Shown in pieces: positions 15,871 to 22,372 of a stretch of DNA of 64,000 nucleotides. The stretch is from Xylophilus sp. GOD-11R (GTDB lineage Bacteria; Pseudomonadota; Gammaproteobacteria; Burkholderiales; Burkholderiaceae_C): NCBI RefSeq assembly GCF_033546935.1, contig NZ_CP137854.1:2604001-2668000 (forward strand), in the 5' to 3' direction. The notes under the pieces are model-generated. The model did not search any database. It was not told the DNA's origin and saw only the letters and a list, made by a program, of their open reading frames with translations. Positions within the stretch are counted from its first letter, which is position 1. Each line of letters opens with the position of its first letter. Both the position numbers and the translations under genes were made by a program.

Positions 15871-17193
15871 GTGACCCGCGCCCGTCAACTCCGTCTCGGC
15901 GCCTTCATGCGCCCCGTCAGCATCCATACCGGCGCCTGGCGATACCCCGGCGCCTTCGCCGACGCCAACTTCAACTTCGCGCACCTCAAGCGTTTTGCCC
16001 AGACGCTGGAACGCGCCCGCTTCGACGCCTTCTTCATGGCCGACCACCTGGCATTGCTCAACATGCCGATGGCGGCGCTGCAGCGCAGCCATACCGCGAC
16101 GTCCTTCGAGCCCTTCACCCTGCTCTCCGCTTTGAGCCAGGCCACCGAGCACATCGGTCTGGTCGCCACCGCCTCGACCACGTTCGACGCGCCCTTCCAC
16201 ATCGCCCGACGCTTTGCCTCGCTGGACCACATCAGCAACGGGCGGGCCGGCTGGAACATCGTCACCACCTCCAATCCGGATGCGGCGCTCAACTTCGGCC
16301 AGACCGATCACATGGAGCACGACGAGCGCTACGAACGGGCACGCGAGTTCTACGACGTGGTGACCGGACTGTGGGACAGCTGGGCCGACGACGCTTTCGT
16401 GCACGACGCCGACAGCGGCATCTTCTTCGACCCGTCGAAGCTGCACACGCTGGACCACCGTGGCCGCTATCTCTCGGTGCGCGGTCCGCTGCACATCGCC
16501 CGGCCGCCCCAGGGCTGGCCGGTGGTGGTGCAGGCGGGCGCCTCGCACGCCGGTCGCCAGCTCGCCGCGGAGACGGCCGAGGTCATCTTCGCGGCCCACG
16601 GCAACCTGGCCGAAGCACAGGCCTTCTACGCCGACATGCAGCGCCGCCTGGCCGACGTCGGCCGCGCGGGCGATTCGCTCAAAGTGCTGCCGGCGGCTTT
16701 CGTGGTGGTCGGCGACACGCTGGATGAAGCACGCGCCATCCGCGCGCGGCTCGACAGCCTGGTGCACTACGAAAGTGCCATCGCTTCGCTTTCGATCGCG
16801 CTCGGCCACGACGCATCCGCATTCGACCCAGACCAGCCGCTTCCGCCGATTCCGCAGACCAACGCCAGCCGCAGCAGCCGTGAGCGCGCCATCGCCCTGG
16901 CCGAGCGCGAAGGCCTGACCGTGCGCCAGCTCGCCCAGCGAATGGGCGGTTACGGCGGCATGGCCTTCGTCGGCACCGCCCACAGCATCGCAGACGAGAT
17001 GGAGCAATGGCTCTATACCGCGGGCTGCGACGGCTTCAACATCATGTTTCCCTGGTTGCCCGGCGGCCTGGACGATTTCTGCACGAAGGTCGTGCCCGAA
17101 CTCCAGCGGCGCGGTCTGTTCCGTACCGAATATGAAGGCGCCACGTTGCGCGAGAACCTCGGCCTGCAACGGCCGGCCAATCGTTTCTTTTAA
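15871..17193 (+). CDS. LLM class flavin-dependent monooxygenase (NtaA/SnaA/DszA family)
   Basis: A 440-aa luciferase-like flavin monooxygenase, the normal length for the NtaA/SnaA/DszA/SoxA group, which oxidises compounds such as nitrilotriacetate, pristinamycin or dibenzothiophene sulfone using FMNH2 from a separate reductase. Typical features: RLGAFMRPVSIHTGAWRYPGA, HISNGRAGWNIVTTSNPDAALNFG, PQGWPVVVQAGASHAGRQLAAE and the C-terminal GCDGFNIMFPWLPGGLDDF. The GTG at 15871 is chosen because it gives the conserved RQLRLGAF start; an ATG at 15907 is possible. It is divergent from sigF. No flavin reductase or transporter adjoins, so the substrate cannot be guessed. Confidence 0.9.
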   Translation: MTRARQLRLGAFMRPVSIHTGAWRYPGAFADANFNFAHLKRFAQTLERARFDAFFMADHLALLNMPMAALQRSHTATSFEPFTLLSALSQATEHIGLVATASTTFDAPFHIARRFASLDHISNGRAGWNIVTTSNPDAALNFGQTDHMEHDERYERAREFYDVVTGLWDSWADDAFVHDADSGIFFDPSKLHTLDHRGRYLSVRGPLHIARPPQGWPVVVQAGASHAGRQLAAETAEVIFAAHGNLAEAQAFYADMQRRLADVGRAGDSLKVLPAAFVVVGDTLDEARAIRARLDSLVHYESAIASLSIALGHDASAFDPDQPLPPIPQTNASRSSRERAIALAEREGLTVRQLAQRMGGYGGMAFVGTAHSIADEMEQWLYTAGCDGFNIMFPWLPGGLDDFCTKVVPELQRRGLFRTEYEGATLRENLGLQRPANRFF

Positions 17194-17209
17194 GCAAGGC
17201 CGCGCAAGC

Positions 17210-17215
17210 TACGAT
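17210..17215 (+). promoter_or_regulatory. -10-like hexamer 6 nt before the adhesin E-like gene
   Basis: TACGAT is followed by CCCCGG and then ATG at 17222. There is no Shine-Dalgarno sequence. The 6-nt spacing implies a leaderless transcript. Confidence 0.4.
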
Positions 17216-17221
17216 CCCCGG

Positions 17222-17644
17222 ATGCCCGTCCGCCTTCCGATCCTCGTCGCGTCTTTGCTGCTCTGCGGCAGCGCGCAAGCGGTGGAATGGTTCACCGTGA
17301 TCGGCGACAAGAACGACCCGGCAGTCGACACGGCGCAACTCGACATTTCCACCGTCGCACGCAAGAACAACAACCTGATGCTGCGCTTTCGGGTCAACCT
17401 CGCCATGCCGCGCAAGCTCGGCGGCACCGAGGTCTACCAGTCCTACGTTTCACACATCACGATCGAATGCGCGACAAAGTCGGTGTTTCACGAAGACCAG
17501 ATACGCTTTCGCGATGCACTGTGGCAGGGGCCTACGCACAGCGAGCAGTTCATACAACCCAAGCCGATGGCATTCGGCGGGTTGTATCCGGACCCCAAGC
17601 CGAAAATCCTGGCGGCCGCCTGCCAGTCGCGACTCAAGCCCTGA
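17222..17644 (+). CDS. Surface-adhesin E-like exported protein
   Basis: A 140-aa protein with a signal peptide (residues 1-20, cleavage after AQA) and a small beta-rich domain: VEWFTVIGDKNDPAVDTAQL, VARKNNNLMLRFRVN, then YQSYVSHITIECATKSVFHE with one cysteine and a second cysteine near the C-terminus (AAACQSRL) that may form a disulfide. This pattern matches the surface-adhesin protein E domain of Haemophilus, found widely in Burkholderiales as small periplasmic or lipoprotein-like proteins of unknown role. No lipobox here. The 29-nt gap to the monooxygenase and the leaderless promoter suggest separate transcription. Confidence 0.7.
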   Translation: MPVRLPILVASLLLCGSAQAVEWFTVIGDKNDPAVDTAQLDISTVARKNNNLMLRFRVNLAMPRKLGGTEVYQSYVSHITIECATKSVFHEDQIRFRDALWQGPTHSEQFIQPKPMAFGGLYPDPKPKILAAACQSRLKP

Positions 17645-17671
17645 GCTGCAACGACCGGGTACTGCCGCCGC

Positions 17672-17977
17672 TCAAGCGCCGAAGATGCGCCAGAGCAGCC
17701 AGCCGACCACACCGGCAGCCACGAGGCTGGAGGCGCCCACTACCCACTGCAGATGACGCGATTCGGGCCACGATTCGGTCTCGACCGCGTACGGCCCGCT
17801 CTGCTCGTAAGGTGGCATCCAGGTCTGCTCGAACAGCGATTCACCGAACTTGTGTTCCACCGCCTTGGCCTGCGCGGTACGCAGTTCCGCCGTACGGCGA
17901 CGGCGTGCATGGATGGGGCGCCATACCTTGGCGTCACGTTGGCGGACGTAGTTGCTGCGCGAGGTTTTGACGATCAT
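17672..17977 (-). CDS. Small Arg-rich protein with C-terminal membrane anchor
   Basis: A 101-aa protein: basic N-terminus (VRQRDAKVWRPIHARRRRTAE), a polar linker with EQTWMPPYEQSGPYAVETESW, and one C-terminal membrane helix (about 78-98) ending GWLLWRIFGA. It looks tail-anchored with the N-terminus in the cytoplasm. Start MIVKTSRSN has GGAGA 9 nt upstream. No family recognised. The protein at 20560 has the same architecture and a near-identical end (GWLAWRFFG), so the two are probably distant paralogues. Confidence 0.65.
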   Translation of the reverse strand: MIVKTSRSNYVRQRDAKVWRPIHARRRRTAELRTAQAKAVEHKFGESLFEQTWMPPYEQSGPYAVETESWPESRHLQWVVGASSLVAAGVVGWLLWRIFGA

Positions 17978-18393
17978 TTGCGGTCTCCGGATCGACGCGA
18001 GTATTTCGGAGATCGTCCGCCGACAGACCCAGAGCCCCCGCGTGGCGAACGGTTGGCGTCCGGTCAGGTTCCATGACAGCATGACGACAAAGCGAATTTG
18101 CGTCCGTTCTTATCCATCAAATCTGTGGAAAACCCTGTTGAAAGCCGGGAGGGCAACTTGACGAAGCCGCGCCGCCGCTCGTTTTCCCCACGATGCCTGC
18201 CAAACGGGCACAGACGTGGTGTTTCACGGGCGCGACAAAAAGGCTGCGAGGTCCGGAGACTTCACGAGCCATCGGTGCAGGCTGACGGCGGCTGGTGTGG
18301 CGGTCCTGCGAAAGCGTCGACTTCGTACCGGAAGAATCCGTGCAGGGTGGCGGAACAGTCGCCCTTCGCTATACAACCAATGAGGAATCTTTC
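17978..18393. other. Intergenic region without a recognised gene
   Basis: About 416 nt between two divergent small genes. No reading frame with coding character was found. Around 18118-18145 it contains TGTGGAAAACCCTGTTGAAA, similar to TGGTGGAAAACCTTGTGGAT at 14309; both resemble loose DnaA-box-like sequence. A Shine-Dalgarno GAGGAA for the DUF3309 gene lies at its right end. Confidence 0.5.
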
Positions 18394-18552
18394 ATGTCGC
18401 TGTCTTTCATCCTGCTGATCGTCGTCATCCTGATCCTGATCGGCGTCCTGCCGACCTGGGGTCACAGCCGCAGCTGGGGTTACGGTCCGAGCGGCGGCGT
18501 CGGCCTGGTGGTCGTCATCCTGCTGGTGCTGCTGCTCATGGGAAGAATCTAA
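18394..18552 (+). CDS. DUF3309 family small membrane protein
   Basis: A 52-aa, very hydrophobic protein, MSLSFILLIVVILILIGVLP, then TWGHSRSWGYGPSGGVG and a second hydrophobic segment ending LLLMGRI. This two-helix hairpin with a Trp/Gly/Ser loop is the DUF3309 family, common in proteobacteria and usually stress-induced, function unknown. Shine-Dalgarno GAGGAA lies 7 nt before the ATG. It precedes a response regulator by 168 nt on the same strand. Confidence 0.85.
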   Translation: MSLSFILLIVVILILIGVLPTWGHSRSWGYGPSGGVGLVVVILLVLLLMGRI

Positions 18553-18719
18553 GCGCTTCGACTCGGCGTGACCCGGCCGGGCAACCGTCCGGGGCGCGTT
18601 CCGTGCTCCCGGTCCACCGGAAAAGCCGGATCTCCCATTGGCGCCGCGCAAGCACCAAACGGTAGACCGTTCGGTTACTCTCAAGATTCAACACAAGATC
18701 CTCGAATCGGCCGCAACCC

Positions 18720-19352
18720 ATGATCAACATTGGCATCGTCGACGACCACTCCGTCGTACGCTCCGGACTCAAGCAATTCTTCGCAGACCATGTCGATCTG
18801 CGTGTCGTCGGCGAAGCCGCCAACGGGCGTGAAGCCATCGACCTGGTGCGCACCCACGACCTCGACGTGCTCATCATGGATCTCTCGATGCCCGGCCAGA
18901 CCGGCATCGACGCGCTCGCCATGATCCGCGCCAAGGCACCGGACCTGGGAATCCTCATTCTCAGCGGCTACCCCGAAGAGCACTACGCCATGAACCTGAT
19001 CCGTCAGGGCGCCAGCGGCTATCTCAACAAGGACTGCGATCCGATGGAAATCGTGAATGCGGTCCGCACCATTTCGCTCGGTCGGCGCTACATCACGCCC
19101 AGCGTGGCAGAACTGCTGGCCCAACAGCTCAACCGCAAGGATGACGCGCCAGCGCACGAACTGCTGTCCGAACGCGAATTCCAGGTGTTTCTCAAACTCG
19201 CCAAGGGTGAGACGGCGGGCGACATCGCCAAGTCGCTGTCGCTCAGCGTGAAGACGGTCAGCACTTACCGCACGCGCTTGATGGAAAAGATGAATCTCGC
19301 TTCCAACAGCGACCTCACCTACTACGCCCTGAAGAGCAAGCTGATCGATTGA
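18720..19352 (+). CDS. NarL/FixJ-type response regulator
   Basis: A 210-aa two-component regulator. The receiver domain (1-120) has acidic residues D8/D9, phospho-acceptor D54 in VLIMDLSMPG, the switch Ser in LILSGYPEEH and K104 in GYLNKD. A LuxR-type HTH follows (about 145-205): LSEREFQVFLKLAKGETAGDIAKSL...VKTVSTYRTRLMEKM. No histidine kinase is adjacent, so it is an orphan here. There is no clear Shine-Dalgarno before MINIGIVDD. Neighbouring small envelope proteins are possible targets, which is speculation. Confidence 0.93.
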   Translation: MINIGIVDDHSVVRSGLKQFFADHVDLRVVGEAANGREAIDLVRTHDLDVLIMDLSMPGQTGIDALAMIRAKAPDLGILILSGYPEEHYAMNLIRQGASGYLNKDCDPMEIVNAVRTISLGRRYITPSVAELLAQQLNRKDDAPAHELLSEREFQVFLKLAKGETAGDIAKSLSLSVKTVSTYRTRLMEKMNLASNSDLTYYALKSKLID

Positions 19353-19368
19353 GCGGCCAAGCAGCCGC

Positions 19369-19374
19369 GACAAT
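19369..19374 (+). promoter_or_regulatory. -10-like hexamer 6 nt before the 19381 gene
   Basis: GACAAT, then CGCCGG, then ATG at 19381, without a Shine-Dalgarno sequence. Same geometry as trmB, dnaE and trhO. Confidence 0.4.
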
Positions 19375-19380
19375 CGCCGG

Positions 19381-19641
19381 ATGGAAGCCAACATCTACGA
19401 AACCCTGGTCGGTGCTTTGCGAGAGCACTGGAAGTCGCACGAGAACCGCTATCCCCAGCGGTTCCTCCTGAGTACCGAGCAGCACCGGCAACTGGTCGAG
19501 CAACGCAAGACCGGCCGCGTGGCGCTTGGCGATGCCGGCGAACCGGAGCCGGACCGGTTCTTCGGAACGCCGCTGCTGGTGGACGACGCCAGCGGCAGCA
19601 CGATGGTGACAGCCGACGGTCAAACCGTTTCGCTGCGCTGA
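19381..19641 (+). CDS. Hypothetical protein (86 aa)
   Basis: A small soluble protein with a helical N-terminus (MEANIYETLVGALREHWKSH) and a C-terminal part that looks beta-rich (RFFGTPLLVDDASGSTMVTADG). No signal peptide or membrane helix. I do not recognise the family. It starts 29 nt after the response regulator stop but has its own leaderless-type promoter, so it may be transcribed separately. Confidence 0.62.
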   Translation: MEANIYETLVGALREHWKSHENRYPQRFLLSTEQHRQLVEQRKTGRVALGDAGEPEPDRFFGTPLLVDDASGSTMVTADGQTVSLR

Positions 19642-19682
19642 GGCCAATCACCCGCACCGCGTTTGGTGCCCCAACGTAGAAA

Positions 19683-20456
19683 CTAGGTCTTCGGCCAGAC
19701 GCACAGGGTTTGCCGAAACAGCGCCCCCGCCGGGCCGCCATCGATGCTGGTCTGAAACGACGGTGTATCGGCCAGCGCGTCGTGCCAGATCGCCGGCCAC
19801 GATCCAGGCCAATCGCCTGCGTTCGCGATGCCGATTGCCACGGCAAACCAGACGAGCGGCAGAACGTACTCGAAAAAGCAGACGCCGGACGCGAGCTTGG
19901 CGAGCGTCGCCCGCACGACCAGCAGTGCCCAGACGGCCCGGTTGACCCTGACATAGTCCCGCTCGACCACCACGGCTTCACTTGGCGGGCCTTGCCCTTC
20001 GTCGCTAATCTGATTGGCGTCGAAATGCTTGTGAATTTCCACGTCGATATCCAGCGGCCAGACGGAAATTGGCTCCGGTGTCTCCGTATGCCGGGCGCTG
20101 CCACCGCGCTGCTGCCCGAGCCTATGCAGATAAGGCTCCACGCCCAGGCGCCGAGCCTCGGCGAACGCTGCAGCGAAATCGCGAAACCGGCGCACAAAAA
20201 AATGCACGCCGAAACCAAAGAAGAAATACAGGCAGATGCTCCACATCACCAGGTAGAACGCCCACATGCTGGCGGCGGCCGGCACGGCACTCCAAAGCGG
20301 CAACTGCTCTACGCGGATATCGGCCCCGCTCGCGACAGCCAGCACCGTGCTGGCAAGCAGCAGGTTGCGTCGCTGGCGCGAGAAGGAATCGTCGGTCAAT
20401 TGGCCAGTCACATTGAGATGTCTCAAAAATGCATCAAATTTGGAGATTAGTGTCAA
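19683..20456 (-). CDS. Hypothetical membrane protein (257 aa)
   Basis: Membrane protein with hydrophobic segments at about 30-45, 52-85 (WAFYLVMWSICLYFFFGFGVHFFV) and 170-205 (ALLVVRATLAKLASGVCFFEYVLPLVWFAVAIGIA), and a soluble loop of ~80 residues between them (about 95-160). The TTG start at 20456 gives MTLISKFDAFLRHLNVTG; no Shine-Dalgarno was seen, so the start is uncertain. No known family was recognised. It is convergent with the 19381 gene and followed upstream by two more uncharacterised membrane genes. Confidence 0.6.
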   Translation of the reverse strand: MTLISKFDAFLRHLNVTGQLTDDSFSRQRRNLLLASTVLAVASGADIRVEQLPLWSAVPAAASMWAFYLVMWSICLYFFFGFGVHFFVRRFRDFAAAFAEARRLGVEPYLHRLGQQRGGSARHTETPEPISVWPLDIDVEIHKHFDANQISDEGQGPPSEAVVVERDYVRVNRAVWALLVVRATLAKLASGVCFFEYVLPLVWFAVAIGIANAGDWPGSWPAIWHDALADTPSFQTSIDGGPAGALFRQTLCVWPKT

Positions 20457-20559
20457 TTGTCACGGATGCCCAATCAATAGGCCGTTCGGATGCGTAAACC
20501 CGCCGGTCGGCCATTGCGTCCGCCAGACCCAACCGAACCGATTCGACCGCAATCGGCAA

Positions 20560-20886
20560 TCAGCCGAAAAACCGCCAAGCCAGCCAGCCGATCAAGATCA
20601 GCGGGCAAATGACGACCACCGCCAGCAAAAGCCGGATGTACCAACGGCGCGACCACTCGGAAAAATCCGGCCCGGCAACCTGGTACACGCTGGTGACCGG
20701 CACCTCCGCCGATGTCCAGATCGATTCGGTCGAAGCCCGCTCCGCGTCCGCCGGATCGATGCAATCGGGCAGACGGTCGGGCATGGTCGGTGCGTATACC
20801 GAACGCTGCGCGTCCGCATCCCGCGCACGAACGTAGGCCTCGCGCTGTCTGCGCATCAACCGCGATGGAGATGGCTTGGCTGGCAT
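20560..20886 (-). CDS. Small Arg-rich protein with C-terminal membrane anchor
   Basis: A 108-aa protein with a basic N-terminus (MRRQREAYVRARDADAQR), a polar middle rich in Asp/Pro/Ser and one C-terminal membrane helix (about 85-105) ending LIGWLAWRFFG. It shares order of parts and C-terminal motif with the protein at 17672. No family recognised; a tail-anchored inner-membrane protein is the safest description. It lies 103 nt upstream of the 19683 gene on the same strand. Confidence 0.6.
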   Translation of the reverse strand: MPAKPSPSRLMRRQREAYVRARDADAQRSVYAPTMPDRLPDCIDPADAERASTESIWTSAEVPVTSVYQVAGPDFSEWSRRWYIRLLLAVVVICPLILIGWLAWRFFG

Positions 20887-21049
20887 GGCTGTCGGGTAGG
20901 GCTCGATTGGTCGAGGCGAGACTGTTTGGTGACTTCGCAGATAAGCATCATCCTCCGCATGGCAACAGAGAGTGCACGGGCTGCTCCCATGGCCCGCCTC
21001 GCTCGAAGTGCATCGTGCCCCGCCGATGGCGGCAAACCGATAGCCGGGT

Positions 21050-21055
21050 TAGAAA
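21050..21055 (+). promoter_or_regulatory. -10-like hexamer 6 nt before the cupin gene
   Basis: TAGAAA, then AGGCGG, then ATG at 21062, with no convincing Shine-Dalgarno spacing. It fits the leaderless geometry seen at several genes of the window. Confidence 0.38.
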
Positions 21056-21061
21056 AGGCGG

Positions 21062-21658
21062 ATGACACAGGATCGACGTCGAAACATTCTCCGGGGCACG
21101 GTGGCAGCCGGCATCGTGGCGGCCACGGGCCGGGTCGATGCGCTCTCCGGGGCGGCCGCCGCGCCTACGGTGCTGCTGCTGAAGCGAAACGACTGGGTGC
21201 CGAACAACCCGCGCCTGCCGGTGCTGCATTACCGACGGGTGGGTCTGGGGTCGGCCGATGTGGCGTCGGCGATGGAATCGTTGTTCGATGGCCATGGCTG
21301 GCCAGCGCAATGGCGAAACGGTGTTTTCGACTACCACCACTACCACTCCACCGCCCACGAGGTGCTCGGCTTCGCAGCGGGATCGGCCACGCTGATCCTT
21401 GGCGGGCCGAACGGCCAGGAGGTCGACGTGGTCGCCGGCGACGTCGTCGTGCTGCCATGCGGAACCGGCCATTGCCGGTTGCAGGCGAGCTCCGACTTTC
21501 TCGTGGTGGGTGCTTATCCGCCGGGCCAGCGCTTCGATCTGTGCCGCGAGGCGCCCACGCCGGCCAAGGAAGCAGCAATGCGGCGCCTGGGCTTTCCAGC
21601 CACTGATCCGGTGCAGGGCCAGGGCGGCGCCCTGCCCCGCCTTTGGCCAGCGGGCTGA
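21062..21658 (+). CDS. Cupin-domain protein, YjlB-like
   Basis: A 198-aa protein with a single cupin barrel. The metal-site motif is visible as [22 protein letters not shown] (His/His/Glu) and the second cupin motif as [14 protein letters not shown] with the late histidine. YjlB-type cupins have the same [10 protein letters not shown] motif. The first ~35 residues ([21 protein letters not shown]) contain RR and a hydrophobic stretch, possibly a Tat-like signal; if so the domain acts outside the cytoplasm, or else translation starts further in. Catalytic role unknown. Confidence 0.75.
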   Translation: MTQDRRRNILRGTVAAGIVAATGRVDALSGAAAAPTVLLLKRNDWVPNNPRLPVLHYRRVGLGSADVASAMESLFDGHGWPAQWRNGVFDYHHYHSTAHEVLGFAAGSATLILGGPNGQEVDVVAGDVVVLPCGTGHCRLQASSDFLVVGAYPPGQRFDLCREAPTPAKEAAMRRLGFPATDPVQGQGGALPRLWPAG

Positions 21659-21681
21659 GCGCACCGGCGAGTACAGCCTAC

Positions 21682-22143
21682 TCAAACCTTGCCGAGATCG
21701 CGCGCGCCCCAGGCCGACTGAGCCGTCGCCCGTCGATCCGCCAGCGCCACACGCAGCGCTGCGGTCAGCGACTGCACCAGCGAGTCGTCGCGCGACTCAA
21801 AAACCGCGAGATCACCGCGTGGCGAACCCAGCACCACCGTCTGGCTCCGCATGGAACCGAGCATGCGCACAACCGATGCGCAAACGATGGCCAGGGCACT
21901 GGCGACGGCCGCCATGGCCCAGTCGGCCGGCGCATTGACCACCTCCGCGATCGCCCACACCACGAACAACACCGCCAGCGTGAACGGAATGGTCTGCCGG
22001 CTTGATGCCGGCGGCGCCGCGATGCGCACATCGGTCACGATGGCCAGGTTGTAGGCGTCGGATCCCACGGTCAGCTGTTGGGCGGTCACCCGCATTCCGT
22101 CTGACTCCCAATAGACTTTTTCCGCTGGAATCATGCGTTTCAT
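21682..22143 (-). CDS. DUF6232-like small membrane protein
   Basis: About 153 aa: an N-terminal segment EKVYWESDGMRVTAQQLTVG...YNLAIVTDVRIA, typical of DUF6232 proteins, two membrane helices (about 55-75 and 80-100), then a cytoplasmic tail (VLGSPRGDLAVFESRDDSLVQSLTAALRVAL) resembling the usual PH-like part. Function is unknown. The start is uncertain: M at 22143 (MKRMIPAEK) gives the family start, but in-frame Met codons at 22134 and 22164 are also possible and no Shine-Dalgarno decides. It is divergent from mtlD, with 229 nt between starts. Confidence 0.65.
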   Translation of the reverse strand: MKRMIPAEKVYWESDGMRVTAQQLTVGSDAYNLAIVTDVRIAAPPASSRQTIPFTLAVLFVVWAIAEVVNAPADWAMAAVASALAIVCASVVRMLGSMRSQTVVLGSPRGDLAVFESRDDSLVQSLTAALRVALADRRATAQSAWGARDLGKV

Positions 22144-22313
22144 GCCGATCGTTGATGAAGCCATCAATATGCCGAAGATGCAGGCGTCTTCGTGTAGGCG
22201 CGTTTCGCGGTCGACCCGCAACGGATCGCTTCTTTCGAACACTTTCTAACGGATTAGAAAATATCCATACGGTCTTTCGGGCCTCCCGAGAAATTCAAGC
22301 GTGCGGTCACGTC

Positions 22314-22352
22314 TTGCAACGTATCGGGCCAAAATTCGTGTTGCAACGCAAC
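22314..22352 (+). promoter_or_regulatory. Repeat elements upstream of mtlD
   Basis: TTGCAACG occurs at 22314-22321 and again at 22341-22348, and the second copy is part of an inverted repeat GTTGC-AAC-GCAAC (22340-22352). It ends about 20 nt before the ATG. It could be an operator of the mannitol gene; no regulator is encoded next to it. Confidence 0.35.
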
Positions 22353-22372
22353 AATGACGAGGAAGGACCTGG

